Source: Blochmannia endosymbiont of Camponotus sp.
Lineage (GTDB): Bacteria > Pseudomonadota > Gammaproteobacteria > Enterobacterales > Enterobacteriaceae
Assembly (NCBI RefSeq): GCF_023586085.1
Contig: NZ_CP097757.1
Span: forward strand, 558,001 to 622,000
Direction of reading: 5' to 3'
Length of the DNA stretch: 64,000 nucleotides
A program made the translations under genes and the position numbers. The notes beneath the pieces were generated by a model. It had not been told where the DNA came from. It saw only the letters and a program-made list of their open reading frames with translations, and made no database searches. This document shows, one piece after another, positions 40,815-51,087 of this stretch. Each line of letters opens with the position of its first letter. Within the stretch, counting starts at the first letter, position 1.

Positions 40815-41525
40815 ATGGATCGATTTACCCGTTTTCAAAATACAGTATCAGAACGAGCTAATAACGTAATACAACCATACATCGCGCAAGTTTTTGGTTG
40901 GATGTCTTGTGGATTACTGTTAACTGCTTTTGTTGCTTGGTACGCTTCTAGGACTCCAGCAATACTGCAATTACTTTTTTCTAATCAAATAGTATTTTTC
41001 GGTTTAGTTATTGGTCAGTTAGCATTAGTATTCGTTCTATCTGGCATGGTGGCACGATTAAATGGTTCTCTAGCAACTACATTATTTATGCTATATTCCA
41101 TGTTAACAGGATTAACTTTATCTAGTATATTTATACTATATACTACTTCTTCTATATCTAGCGCATTCGTGGTAACATCTGGTATGTTCGGTATTATGAC
41201 GTTGTATGGGTATACTACTAAGCGAGATTTAAGCAGTTTTAGTAATTTATTCTTCATGGCATTAATTGGAATAATACTAGCTTCAATAGTTAACATATGG
41301 TTAAAAAATACAGCTTTAATGTGGTTAATTACGTATGTTGGAGTTATAATTTTCGTTGGTTTAACCGCATACGATACTCAAAAACTAAAATCTATAGGAG
41401 CCTCTTTATCTATAGATGATCAAGATCAGTTTCGTAAATACTCAATTATAGGTGCTTTGACTTTATACTTAGATTTCATTAATTTATTTTTAATGATAGT
41501 TCGTATTTTTGGAAATAGACGTTAA
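40815..41525 (+). CDS. ybhL: BAX inhibitor-1 family membrane protein YbhL
   Basis: The start at 40815 gives MDRFTRFQN, which matches E. coli YbhL (MDRF), and follows an AAGGTG site. An upstream in-frame ATG at 40749 is not supported. The 236 residues (E. coli 234) form about seven membrane helices. The family hallmarks LTGLTLSSIFI, LYGYTTKRDLS and FVGLTAYDTQKLK are present. The family resembles calcium-leak channels of the YetJ/TMBIM type; the function in enterobacteria is not settled. Retention in a reduced genome is notable. A very long palindrome lies directly after the stop. Confidence 0.95.
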   Translation: MDRFTRFQNTVSERANNVIQPYIAQVFGWMSCGLLLTAFVAWYASRTPAILQLLFSNQIVFFGLVIGQLALVFVLSGMVARLNGSLATTLFMLYSMLTGLTLSSIFILYTTSSISSAFVVTSGMFGIMTLYGYTTKRDLSSFSNLFFMALIGIILASIVNIWLKNTALMWLITYVGVIIFVGLTAYDTQKLKSIGASLSIDDQDQFRKYSIIGALTLYLDFINLFLMIVRIFGNRR

Positions 41526-41529
41526 TTCT

Positions 41530-41609
41530 AGAATATGTATTGGCACATTTTCATTTAAATAAGCTATGATCATAGCTTATTTAAATTAAAATGTGCCAAT
41601 ACATATTCT
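41530..41609. terminator. 80-bp near-perfect palindrome between convergent ybhL and ychF
   Basis: Two 40-base arms meet with no spacer and differ at a single pair (41552 with 41587). It starts 5 bases after the ybhL stop and ends 15 bases before the ychF stop. Its position between convergent genes suggests a bidirectional terminator, but the stem is far longer than intrinsic terminators need. Confidence 0.75.
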
Positions 41610-41623
41610 TACTATACATCACA

Positions 41624-42700
41624 TTAAGTCTTAAACAAAAACTTTAATATATCCCCATCCTCTACACGATAATCCTTCCCTTCATAATATATTTTACCAC
41701 CTCTCTTTACTCCTAATTCTCCGTTATAAAGAATAAAATCATTAAACTTAATAACTCGAGCACGGATAAAACCCTTTTTAAAATCACTATGTACCATTTT
41801 GGCTGCTTCCAACGCGGTAGTTCCAATAACACATATCCAAGCCCGTGTCACATTTAAATTAATAGTAAAAAAAGTACACAAATTCAACACAGAAAAAATA
41901 GTATTATTTATATCATGTAATACACTTTCTTTCCGTTCCATAGTAACTCTAGTGCCGTTATTCTTATTTTTTAATAAAGGCAACATTGCACAACATGAAA
42001 CTAATGGTGCTTGTTCATTAGATGCTAATGCATGTAGTCTATTTAAATAAATATTATTTATGACAGATTTTTCATCAATATTAGCAATGTAAATAATTGG
42101 CTTAATAGTTAAAAAATTAAATCTTTCAATATTTATTCTTTCTATATTAGAAAACTGTATTTTTCTTAAAAAAACCCCATTATATAAACACTCCAAACAT
42201 TTTTTTAATAAAAATAACTGTTGTTTATTACTAACATCAATAATCTTACGTTTTTTTTGTAAAGCACAAATACTTTGTTCACACTGAAAAATATCAAATA
42301 ATATCAATTCAGTGTTAACAACACTAACATCTCTACAAGGATCTATATCATTAAAAACATGAATAATTTGATTATTATCAAAACAACGTACCACATGACA
42401 CAACACTTTTGTTACACGAATATGATTTAAAACTTGAATACCCATTCCATGCCCTTGAGCAGCCCCTTTTATTAAACCGGCAACGTCTATAAATCTCATT
42501 GTCCCATGTACTGTTTTATGTGATGGAAAAATATCTGTTAACTGACATATACGTAAGTCAGGTATATAAACTATAGATATATTAGGTTGAATAGTACAAA
42601 AAGGGAAATTGGCCACTTTAGCAGATACATGAGTTAATAAACTAAATAATGTAGACTTACCTACATTAGGTAATCCAATTATACTGCAATCAATTTGCAT
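41624..42700 (-). CDS. ychF: Ribosome-binding ATPase YchF
   Basis: YchF is an Obg-family P-loop protein that prefers ATP, binds ribosomes and affects stress responses (family knowledge). The 358 residues compare with 363 in E. coli. G1 is GLPNVGKSTLF near residue 8, the switch region NFPFCTIQPN is near residue 32, G3 is DVAGLIKGAAQGHGMG near residue 73, and the C-terminal TGS-like domain ends GKDYRVEDGDILKFLF. The middle helical domain is more divergent than the rest. It is next to pth as in E. coli. Confidence 0.96.
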   Translation of the reverse strand: MQIDCSIIGLPNVGKSTLFSLLTHVSAKVANFPFCTIQPNISIVYIPDLRICQLTDIFPSHKTVHGTMRFIDVAGLIKGAAQGHGMGIQVLNHIRVTKVLCHVVRCFDNNQIIHVFNDIDPCRDVSVVNTELILFDIFQCEQSICALQKKRKIIDVSNKQQLFLLKKCLECLYNGVFLRKIQFSNIERINIERFNFLTIKPIIYIANIDEKSVINNIYLNRLHALASNEQAPLVSCCAMLPLLKNKNNGTRVTMERKESVLHDINNTIFSVLNLCTFFTINLNVTRAWICVIGTTALEAAKMVHSDFKKGFIRARVIKFNDFILYNGELGVKRGGKIYYEGKDYRVEDGDILKFLFKT

Positions 42701-42788
42701 GATACCTTAACAATTAAAATTAAATAAAATAAAATACCATTATCAATATTTTATAAAAAATTAATAAAACTTCCTAAATAAATATCCC

Positions 42789-43379
42789 TTAAACATTAGG
42801 CTTATAAGAATGCAATTGATTCATAACTTTAACAAAGTTTTTAGCCACTATATTCTCAGTATATAGTATTACTTCATTAATTACGTTATCAATTCTAAGT
42901 TTCTCATAAATAGATGGCTTATTTAAAACAAAATTAATCACCTTACTTTTTTCACCAGGATGACCTATACCAATACGTAATCTATAAAAATTAAATTGAT
43001 TATTCAATCTAACAACAATATCTCTTAATCCATTATGACTATCATTAATTTTTTTACCCAATTTAATACGTATTACACCTGGCGGTAAATCAAGATCATC
43101 ATGTGCTATCAATATTTCTTCTACATGTAACTGATAAAAATCAACGAATTTAGATATTGCAAGCCCATTGTTATTCATATATGAGTCTGGTATTAATAAA
43201 TACACAACATTATTTTCTAGCGCTAACTTCCCGACATACCCACATAACATATCACTTTTACTTAACATTACTCTATATTTTTTAGCTAACAGCTCAACGT
43301 ATTTAGAACCAAAATTATGCCTAGTATTAAAATAACGCGCCCCAACATTACCCAAACCAGCAATAAGCTTAATAGCCAT
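42789..43379 (-). CDS. pth: Peptidyl-tRNA hydrolase
   Basis: Pth frees tRNA from prematurely released peptidyl-tRNA. The 196 residues match E. coli (194). The catalytic His is in TRHNFG (residue 21), with Asn11 in GLGNVGA, Asp in AHDDLDLPPG and Asn in SHNGLRDI. The loop before the last Asn reads GKKINDSHNG, whereas E. coli has the glycine-rich GGGHGGHNG. The core catalytic residues all remain. It precedes ychF on the minus strand. Confidence 0.95.
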   Translation of the reverse strand: MAIKLIAGLGNVGARYFNTRHNFGSKYVELLAKKYRVMLSKSDMLCGYVGKLALENNVVYLLIPDSYMNNNGLAISKFVDFYQLHVEEILIAHDDLDLPPGVIRIKLGKKINDSHNGLRDIVVRLNNQFNFYRLRIGIGHPGEKSKVINFVLNKPSIYEKLRIDNVINEVILYTENIVAKNFVKVMNQLHSYKPNV

Positions 43380-43591
43380 CTTTCTCGCACAAATTATTAT
43401 GTAATCTTATCAATTAAAATTTATTCAACATTGTTATGAAATTACTAACACAATTATTAATTAAAATATAAATATATTCTTAAATCAATTTTACACATCC
43501 TGTTACTAAAAGATTAACTAACTTCCTATAGTGATTATTTTAAAATACTAACAGAATACACCAAAGTGAAAATATATAATGAAAAATTCAT

Positions 43592-44530
43592 TTAATGTTC
43601 AAACATAGCAGAAATAGATTCCTCATTACTAATACGACGAATTGTTTCAGCAAGCATACCAGACAAAGTTAATGCACGCACATTAGGTAAAGATTTTATT
43701 TTTGGTTTTAATGGAATAGTATCGCAAACTATAATCTCATCGATCATAGAATTTTGAATATTCTCATAAGCATTACCGGAAAAAATTGGATGAGTAGTAT
43801 AAGCAAACACTCGGCATGCTCCTTTTTCTTTCAAAACATCTGCAGCTTTACATAATGTTCCGCCAGTATCAATCATATCGTCTACTAATATGCAATCACG
43901 ATTACATACATCTCCAATAACATGCATAATTTGAGAAATATTAGCGCGAGATCTTCGTTTATCTATAATTGCCATATCAGTATCATTAAGTAATTTTGCA
44001 ATAGCGCGAGCACGTATCACTCCTCCAATATCTGGAGATACTACGATCGGATTATTAAAATTTTGTTGCATCATATCTTCTAATAAAATTGGACTTCCAA
44101 AAACGTTATCTACTGGTACATCAAAAAATCCTTGTATTTGTTCAGCATGTAGATCTACTGTCAAAATACGATCTACTCCTACGCTAGATAAAAAATTTGC
44201 TACAACTCTAGAAGTAATAGGCACCCTAGAAGAACGAACTCTTCGATCTTGGCGAGCATAACCAAAATAAGGAATTACGGCAGTAATCCTAGCAGCCGAT
44301 GCACGTCTTAATGCGTCTACCATAACAATCAATTCCATTAAATTATCATTTGTTGGAGCACAAGTAGATTGAATAATAAACACATCGCCCCCACGTACAT
44401 TCTCATTAATTTGTACACTTACCTCACCATCACTAAAACGGCCAACAGAAGCCTTTCCAAGATTAGTGTATAATCTATTAGCAATGCATCGAGCTAACTC
44501 TGGAATAGCATTTCCAGTAAAAAGTTTCAT
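43592..44530 (-). CDS. prs: Ribose-phosphate pyrophosphokinase
   Basis: Prs makes PRPP from ribose-5-phosphate and ATP for nucleotides, histidine and tryptophan. The 312 residues match E. coli (315). The ATP site ([16 protein letters not shown] near residue 34), the [23 protein letters not shown] flexible loop in two parts, the [11 protein letters not shown] motif near residue 128, and the PRPP loop [11 protein letters not shown] near residue 217 are intact. It lies downstream of ispE as in E. coli, with dauA deleted on the other side. Confidence 0.98.
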   Translation of the reverse strand: MKLFTGNAIPELARCIANRLYTNLGKASVGRFSDGEVSVQINENVRGGDVFIIQSTCAPTNDNLMELIVMVDALRRASAARITAVIPYFGYARQDRRVRSSRVPITSRVVANFLSSVGVDRILTVDLHAEQIQGFFDVPVDNVFGSPILLEDMMQQNFNNPIVVSPDIGGVIRARAIAKLLNDTDMAIIDKRRSRANISQIMHVIGDVCNRDCILVDDMIDTGGTLCKAADVLKEKGACRVFAYTTHPIFSGNAYENIQNSMIDEIIVCDTIPLKPKIKSLPNVRALTLSGMLAETIRRISNEESISAMFEH

Positions 44531-44624
44531 ATCAAAAACATCTCATAGTTTCATTTTCAATGATATCACTAATGCCTCAGGATATATAATAATATATATA
44601 ACAACATTTATTAGCGTAATAAAA

Positions 44625-45497
44625 TTATAATACTAATGTATTATATTTTAATAATTTTTGATGTAACGGAGACAAATTTACGCCTCGTGTCACAATACTT
44701 TTTATCCATGATGGCAAATAACTTTGAACTTGATAAGCAAGATATTCGGTATTAAATTCAGAAAAAATACAAGAACCTGTTCCCGTAAGTCGCGTAGATG
44801 CATACTGTGACAAATACTTAAAATATACCTTTGTTTCAGGAAATATCTCTTTTACAATTTCTTCCAAATCATTACTAAAAGACATAGATAATAACTCTCG
44901 TATCGAACGATATGGAGAATAAAAACGATTTTTTAATTTATACATTTTAAAAACCCACGAAGTATTAATACTAATCGGTGGTATCACAAGAAGATACCAC
45001 TTCTCAGGTATAAAAACTGGTGTAAACACATCACCAACTCCTTCAGCAAACGCTGAATATCCATATATAAACACTGGTACATCAGATCCCAACATCAAAC
45101 CCAAACGCATTAAAATATTTTTATTCAAATAACAACGCCATTGCTGATTAAGTATCATTAACACAGTTGCGGCATTAGAAGAAGCGCCGCCTAAACCAGA
45201 ACCAATAGGTAACACCTTATTAAGAAAAATATCCGCACCAAGCACTGATTTTTTATCAGGACAACAATAATGTTGTAACAACTTTGCCGCTCGCACAACT
45301 AAGTTATCACGGTGCATTACACCATCCATCTTAGTAAACAATCTAACTCTACCACTGTCTGTTACCAATACTTCGATACTATCACCATAATCAATAAATT
45401 GAAACAAAGTCTGCAAGTAATGGTAATTATCTGCACGATACCCGGTAATATATAAAAATAAATTAAGTTTTCCTGGAGATGGCCATTGATAATTCAT
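44625..45497 (-). CDS. ispE: 4-diphosphocytidyl-2-C-methyl-D-erythritol kinase
   Basis: IspE phosphorylates CDP-methylerythritol in the MEP isoprenoid pathway. The 290 residues compare with 283 in E. coli. The N-terminal WPSPGKLNLFLYI is the substrate-binding Lys region and LPIGSGLGGASSNAA near residue 97 is the GHMP kinase ATP loop. The last motif LTGTGSCIFSEF is near residue 240. The gene overlaps the lolB stop by four bases, so the two are coupled. Confidence 0.97.
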   Translation of the reverse strand: MNYQWPSPGKLNLFLYITGYRADNYHYLQTLFQFIDYGDSIEVLVTDSGRVRLFTKMDGVMHRDNLVVRAAKLLQHYCCPDKKSVLGADIFLNKVLPIGSGLGGASSNAATVLMILNQQWRCYLNKNILMRLGLMLGSDVPVFIYGYSAFAEGVGDVFTPVFIPEKWYLLVIPPISINTSWVFKMYKLKNRFYSPYRSIRELLSMSFSNDLEEIVKEIFPETKVYFKYLSQYASTRLTGTGSCIFSEFNTEYLAYQVQSYLPSWIKSIVTRGVNLSPLHQKLLKYNTLVL

Positions 45498-46114
45498 TGT
45501 ATATTCCAGTTATTTATTATTAATCTGACAGAATATTGGTCATAATATATATCTAAAACTTTAGGTAAAATTGGTATGCTATTAGCATAATAATGACGAT
45601 AATATATAGAAATGTTTTTGTTATTATAATAATAATTTATATGGGATAAACAACCGATAGAATTTAAATTATATTCCGCATCGCTATTAGGCAACCCGAT
45701 AATCCATTGTTGTAATTGTTCTAAAAAATAACTAACATCCATCATAAACCATTTTTGAACTTCATTTTTTAAATCATCATTTTTACGAGATATATTGTTC
45801 CAGATAGAAACAACTCCGTTTTCTACAGATATGGAAATTATAGTTAATCCAAAAACATTAAATAACTTTATGTGACAATTATCATTATCTTGAGTCCAAA
45901 TAAACGGAACATACACCTTTCTTTGATTATTAATCATATAAATAATAGCACCTTGTGCTTGATAATTAAGTATGTTAGATATTGATGCCTTATGATTGTT
46001 CCACATATACGCTACTAATTTGTCTTCATGTAAACTAAAATTCTGATGATGAATACAAGAAACACAAATAAAAACAGCTGTTCCAAATAATCTAAAACAT
46101 ATATGTCGATACAT
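45494..46114 (-). CDS. lolB: Outer-membrane lipoprotein receptor LolB
   Basis: LolB accepts lipoproteins from LolA and inserts them in the outer membrane (family knowledge). The 206 residues match E. coli (207). The N-terminal hydrophobic stretch ends CVSC, with candidate lipidated Cys20; the -3 position is Cys, an unusual lipobox. NYQAQGAIIYM, VYVPFIWTQ, LFNVFGLT and LQQWIIGLP match E. coli. Overall the sequence is divergent, but the position before ispE and prs fixes the identity. In E. coli hemA is divergent from it; here hemA is gone. Confidence 0.92.
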   Translation of the reverse strand: MYRHICFRLFGTAVFICVSCIHHQNFSLHEDKLVAYMWNNHKASISNILNYQAQGAIIYMINNQRKVYVPFIWTQDNDNCHIKLFNVFGLTIISISVENGVVSIWNNISRKNDDLKNEVQKWFMMDVSYFLEQLQQWIIGLPNSDAEYNLNSIGCLSHINYYYNNKNISIYYRHYYANSIPILPKVLDIYYDQYSVRLIINNWNIQ

Positions 46115-46809
46115 TTAAATATTAGCTTTAAAAAAGTTTTTATATAAAATACAGATTTTATTTATTGCGTTTATATCAATGCTATATTTTTCATACAATC
46201 ATCTATCTATTCTTCACAAATAAAATTTTTAATGATATCAGATATTAATTTAATCTAATTAATATTAGAACAAATTTTTAATAATAACATACGATATATA
46301 ACTAATTTATTTAATTTTTAAATTTCAATATTTTATTTATTGAAGATGTACTACAACATGCTACATAACATCAATTTTATTATAAAATACTGATAATAAT
46401 GAAATATTTAAATTAAATAATAAAACTTACACTATTTTTAATAATTTTAAAATATATACATACACACAAGTACAATCTTTAATAAAAATATTTTGTAGAC
46501 ATCTAAATAAATATAGATTCAATTGCTATATATATATCTAACAACAAAAATTTTTAAATTATTTTTTATACACAGAATATATATGATATCATTCCATTGT
46601 ATTAATGATTTTAATACTATTCATAATAAACATACGATAGCTATTCAGATTTATATCTAAATATAACTAAGATACAATTTATCTCGCAAAAATATGGTCA
46701 CAAAATATTATTTAAAAAACTAATATAAATTTCAATTATACTGATAACTATTAGTATCAATAATTTTTATATAAACAAAAATATATATATCACTATAATA
46801 TAAATATGT
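46115..46809. other. Divergent lolB-prfA intergenic region at the site of missing hemA
   Basis: These 695 bases are almost entirely A and T. In E. coli hemA sits here on the plus strand before prfA. I found no glutamyl-tRNA reductase motif in any frame. The region must contain the prfA promoter and the lolB promoter, but none is convincing. Confidence 0.6.
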
Positions 46810-47895
46810 ATGAATTCTGCCATTACTAAGAAACTAGTAGTATTACAAGAACGTTTTAATATACTGGAAAAATTACTCAATGAACCTGATATTATTTGCA
46901 ATAAAAAACGTTTTTGTGTTCTATCTAAGGAACATGCACGGTTGTCTGAAATAGTTATTTGTTTTAAACGTTGGTTAAATATTCAACAAGAAATAACTAA
47001 CATAAAAGAAATGCTTACGGATACAGATATGCATGATATTGCTCAAGATGAATTAAAAGAATTTTATTTAGATCAATATAATCTTGAGCAAAATCTAAAA
47101 ATACTATTGTTACCAATAGACCCAAATGACAAATTAGGTTGTTTTATAGAATTGCGAGCTGGCACTGGTGGGAAAGAAGCAGCAATTTTTGCGGGAGAAT
47201 TATTCCGAATGTATGCTCGTTATTCCGAGGTACGTCGATGGAAAATAGAAATTATCAATGCTACTTATGGCGAATACGGAGGTTATAAAGAAATAATTGC
47301 CAAGATTCCTGACAAAGGCACATATGGACAATTAAAATTTGAATCTGGAGGGCATCGTGTACAAAGAATACCTCACACTGAATCTCAAGGTAGAATTCAT
47401 ACTTCCACTTGCACGATAGCGGTAATTCCAATAATACCAAATATTGAACTTCCTGGTATTAATCCTCATGACTTAAGAATTGATACTTTTCGATCATCAG
47501 GTGCAGGAGGACAACATGTAAATACCACTGATTCAGCAATTCGCGTTACCCATATACCAAGCGGATTAGTCGTAGAATGCCAGGATGAACGATCGCAACA
47601 TAAAAATAAAGCTAAAGCATTATCTGTGCTGACTTCTAGATTACATGCTATTGAAATGAAACGTCGACAAAAAGAAGTATCGTGCACCCGCCGTAATCTA
47701 CTAGGTACTGGAGATCGATCTGATCGTATTCGTACATATAATTTCCAACAAGGTCGTATTACCGATCATCGTATTTCTTTCACATCATATAAACTAAATG
47801 ATATAATGAACGGAAATTTAGATATTTTAATGCAGTCGATCTTTGATAAGCATCAAGCCAATCAACTTGATAAACTATTAGAGCCAGAAAAATGA
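46810..47895 (+). CDS. prfA: Peptide chain release factor 1
   Basis: RF1 ends translation at UAA and UAG. The 361 residues match E. coli (360). The GGQ catalytic motif is in [16 protein letters not shown] near residue 230. The stop-codon recognition tripeptide reads PHT ([14 protein letters not shown]), where E. coli has PAT; the family pattern is Px[24 protein letters not shown] is conserved in two parts near residue 295. It overlaps prmC by four bases. Confidence 0.97.
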   Translation: MNSAITKKLVVLQERFNILEKLLNEPDIICNKKRFCVLSKEHARLSEIVICFKRWLNIQQEITNIKEMLTDTDMHDIAQDELKEFYLDQYNLEQNLKILLLPIDPNDKLGCFIELRAGTGGKEAAIFAGELFRMYARYSEVRRWKIEIINATYGEYGGYKEIIAKIPDKGTYGQLKFESGGHRVQRIPHTESQGRIHTSTCTIAVIPIIPNIELPGINPHDLRIDTFRSSGAGGQHVNTTDSAIRVTHIPSGLVVECQDERSQHKNKAKALSVLTSRLHAIEMKRRQKEVSCTRRNLLGTGDRSDRIRTYNFQQGRITDHRISFTSYKLNDIMNGNLDILMQSIFDKHQANQLDKLLEPEK

Positions 47896-48728
47896 CATGG
47901 GAGCAATGGTTATATTGGGCTAGTTTAAATCTAAAGAGATCTATGAGTCCAAAGAGAGATGCTGAAATTATTTTATCAAAAGTCACAAATAAATCTCGTG
48001 CCCAATTGTTGGCATTTGGAGAGACATTATTAAAATATGATACCATCATACAACTAAAATCATTAATTTATCGCAGAAAAAAAGGAGAACCCATAGCTTA
48101 TATAATTGGTTCAAAAGAATTTTGGTCCTTAGATTTTAAGGTAGTTCCAGGTGTATTTATTCCCAGATCGGACACTGAATGCTTAGTAGAGCACGCGCTT
48201 AACTTACTATATAAACCTAGATTAAATGTTTTAGACCTAGGCACTGGAGTAGGTACAATAGCTTTAACTCTCTCATCAGAAAGACCAAATTGGAATATTA
48301 CAGGGGTAGATTGCCAGAATCAGGCGTTACTTATTGCTCGCCAAAATAAAATTTCTTTCAATTTAAAAAACGTAAAATTTTTATATGGAAATTGGTTTAA
48401 ACATTTAGTGGGGAAAAAATTTAATCTTATTGTCAGTAATCCACCATATATTGATAAACATGATTCATGTCTACAAATTAGTGACATGAATTTTGAACCT
48501 AAAAATGCATTAATATCAGGACAATCAGGGTTGGCAGATTTAACTGTAATTTGTAAACTTTCTACTCAACATCTGCACCAAAATGGATGGCTATTTTTAG
48601 AACATGGCTGGAATCAAGGAAGATATATGCGCGCATTATTTTATAAATTTGGATTTACTCATATTCATACAATACGTGATTATCATAATTATGAACGAGT
48701 AACATTTGGAAAATGGATTTCTCATTAA
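47892..48728 (+). CDS. prmC: Release factor glutamine methyltransferase
   Basis: PrmC (HemK) methylates the GGQ glutamine of RF1 and RF2. The 278 residues match E. coli (277). SAM-binding motif [13 protein letters not shown] is near residue 117 and the catalytic NPPY is in IVSNPPYID near residue 183. [10 protein letters not shown] near residue 94 is also conserved. The ATG overlaps the prfA stop (ATGA), so substrate and modifier are co-translated. Confidence 0.96.
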   Translation: MTWEQWLYWASLNLKRSMSPKRDAEIILSKVTNKSRAQLLAFGETLLKYDTIIQLKSLIYRRKKGEPIAYIIGSKEFWSLDFKVVPGVFIPRSDTECLVEHALNLLYKPRLNVLDLGTGVGTIALTLSSERPNWNITGVDCQNQALLIARQNKISFNLKNVKFLYGNWFKHLVGKKFNLIVSNPPYIDKHDSCLQISDMNFEPKNALISGQSGLADLTVICKLSTQHLHQNGWLFLEHGWNQGRYMRALFYKFGFTHIHTIRDYHNYERVTFGKWISH

Positions 48729-48737
48729 ATATTTTAT

Positions 48738-48768
48738 TTGACATACATATCCTACTTGTTACGATAAT
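48738..48768 (+). promoter_or_regulatory. Candidate promoter for kdsA
   Basis: TTGACA at 48738-48743 is followed 19 bases later by GATAAT at 48763-48768, overlapping a TATAAT at 48768-48773. The spacing is on the long side, so this is only a candidate. Confidence 0.3.
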
Positions 48769-48916
48769 ATAATTTTAAATAATTAAATTTAAAAATAAGT
48801 AAAGACAAATTATTTAAATTAAAAAATAAAATATGTAAATGTATAATAGAGCATATTTAATTTAAAATCTAATTAGTACTGCACATGTGAAATAAAAACA
48901 TTTGGAAATGTAATAC

Positions 48917-49750
48917 ATGCAACAATTAACAGTTGACATCATCGATATAAAAGTAGCAAATAATTTACCGTTAGTACTATTTGGCGGAATGAACGTTTTA
49001 GAGTCACGAGACATAGTGATGAAAGTTTGCGAACATTATGTTAACGTAACTCAAAAATTAAATATACCCCATATATTTAAAGCATCTTTCGACAAAGCAA
49101 ACCGTTCATCGATTGACTCATATCGTGGCCCAGGACTAGAGAAAGGTTTGTGCTTACTTCAGGAATTAAAAAAAGTGTTCGGAGTTAAGCTTATGACTGA
49201 CGTACATGAAATTAATCAAGTAAATATTGCGTCAGAAGTAGTAGATGTATTACAAATCCCAGCGTTTTTAGCTCGTCAAACAGACTTAATTGAATCTGTA
49301 GCAAAAACTGGAATGGCAATTAACATAAAAAAACCACAATATATGAGTCCAACACAAATAGTACATGTTGTTAATAAATGTCGTTCATTTAAAAATAACA
49401 AAATCATTTTATGTGAACGAGGTACTTCTTTTGGCTATGATAACTTAATAGTAGATACGTTAGGATTTAATATAATGAATCATATTTCTAAAGGTTGTCC
49501 AATAATAGTAGATGTTACACATTCCTTACAAACACGTGATCCTTTAAGTCCTACTTCTGGAGGAAGGAATACACAGATTTACGACATAGCTAGAGCCAGC
49601 ACTGCAGTAGGTATCGCCGGACTATTTCTTGAAGCACACCCAAACCCAAATTGTTCCAAATGTGATGGACCATCTGCATTACCCTTAAATAAGCTAGAAC
49701 ATTTTTTAAAACAAATGAAAGCTATCGATGAACTAATAAAATCCTTTTAG
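48917..49750 (+). CDS. kdsA: 2-dehydro-3-deoxyphosphooctonate aldolase (KDO-8-phosphate synthase)
   Basis: KdsA condenses PEP with arabinose-5-phosphate to make KDO-8-P for LPS. The 277 residues compare with 284 in E. coli; the C-terminus is slightly short. [12 protein letters not shown] near residue 22, [12 protein letters not shown] near residue 54, [11 protein letters not shown] near residue 68, and DVTHSLQ near residue 199 are conserved. The Asn at SFDKAN is typical of metal-independent KDO8PS. sirB1 and sirB2, between prmC and kdsA in E. coli, are missing. The gene fits the LPS assembly factor lptE in this window. Confidence 0.96.
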   Translation: MQQLTVDIIDIKVANNLPLVLFGGMNVLESRDIVMKVCEHYVNVTQKLNIPHIFKASFDKANRSSIDSYRGPGLEKGLCLLQELKKVFGVKLMTDVHEINQVNIASEVVDVLQIPAFLARQTDLIESVAKTGMAINIKKPQYMSPTQIVHVVNKCRSFKNNKIILCERGTSFGYDNLIVDTLGFNIMNHISKGCPIIVDVTHSLQTRDPLSPTSGGRNTQIYDIARASTAVGIAGLFLEAHPNPNCSKCDGPSALPLNKLEHFLKQMKAIDELIKSF

Positions 49751-50708
49751 GAGTTATATATATTATATTAAATAATAACGAACAGACAACATTCTTTAAA
49801 TTAAAAATTCATTGAAATCCATTTTATTTCAATCTAATTGAAAATACTTGAATATCAAAAGCGACAACACCATAATAATTATTTATACAAGACAACAAAC
49901 AATACCATAGTTCAATATAATTCAAACAAACACTCAACATCTTTGAAATTAAATTTTAAATATCTAAATAAATAACAAATGTAAAAAATAGTTATAAAAT
50001 AATAATTAATTTAAGCCACCTAAATTAGTGTAAAAAATAAAATCCATTAAAATTAATATTAATAAATGTTCAATAATTTTTCTAATATTATTTAAATAAA
50101 TTTATTATTATTGTACATGTTTTAAATTTTTATTAATTTCAACAAATACTACAACAGATATATTTTATATAATATAAAACGTTTATAACACTAAAAATTA
50201 CTATATTAGTTATATTAATTAATATTACATGATATTATTTGAAATAAAAAATTAAAACAAAAATATAATAAAAATTATATTACATATTCATATATTAAAA
50301 TAAAAAACAAATATATACTCACACTTTCTTTTTGTATACGAAAAAATAAACTGCAATTTTAAATATAACAACATCAATTACTATAAATATTATTATACTT
50401 ATAAATTCTACTGTATTCTATTATCAAATTATTCAAAATTTGCACATTTTTATATCCAATAAAAATTTCAGTCAAGAATTATAGACTTTAAAAAATTAAA
50501 TTTAGTTAACAATTAATTATTAAAATTGACGATGATTTAAATAAAAATAAACAACTCCTATACACTCACAAAGTAATAAAAAAATCATAAAAATTATTTT
50601 AAATACATCAGTTTAACAAACAATTACAATATTGCTTAATAATAATTACTAATATAAAACAAAACATAATACAGCCTCGAATATTTATCCGAATATCTTC
50701 TATTATAA

Positions 50709-50738
50709 AATAAAAGTGATATTAATATCATTTTTATT
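50709..50738. repeat. 30-bp palindrome in the kdsA-thrS spacer
   Basis: Two 15-base arms meet without spacer with a single G-T mismatch. A TTTTTATT tract ends the right arm, so on the plus strand it resembles a terminator hairpin, but the nearest upstream gene ends about 960 bases away. Confidence 0.45.
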
Positions 50739-51029
50739 AATCAATTTTCAAACAATATTAATTAAATTAAACATAATTTTTATATTTATATTTCTTACTC
50801 ATAATAATAATATGCTAGAATTATTTAGCTTTGTATTAAAAACATATAATAAAAATTATTATAATAATAAATAAAATCTGCAATCTTATGCAAGATTTTC
50901 AATTATTTAACTTATCATAAATATGGTCTATATATAAATAAAAACAAAGATATGATAAGATTGTAATACTTGATGGTTCTACATTATAAAATGATATACG
51001 ATGAAAAACTAAAGAATACACTTAAAAAT

Positions 51030-51068
51030 TTAATATCTTATACGATAAAAAAAAGTATAAGATATTAA
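51030..51068 (+). promoter_or_regulatory. Leader hairpin directly upstream of the thrS ribosome-binding site
   Basis: A 14-bp perfect stem (51030-51043 with 51055-51068) with an 11-base loop ends 6 bases before the AAGGGA site (51075-51080) of thrS. In E. coli, thrS translation is repressed by ThrRS binding tRNA-like stem-loops in this leader. The loop here shows no threonine anticodon (CGU), so a shared mechanism is only a possibility. It could also be a terminator. Confidence 0.4.
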
Positions 51069-51087
51069 CAATATAAGGGAATCATCA

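Larger units (their letters stand above)
49751..51087. other. 1.3-kb gene-free junction between kdsA and thrS
   Basis: kdsA and thrS are far apart in E. coli, so this is a rearrangement joint. The sequence is extremely AT-rich and holds no credible reading frame and no tRNA. It contains a 30-base palindrome with one G-T pair at 50709-50738 and the thrS leader hairpin at 51030-51068. Confidence 0.6.
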
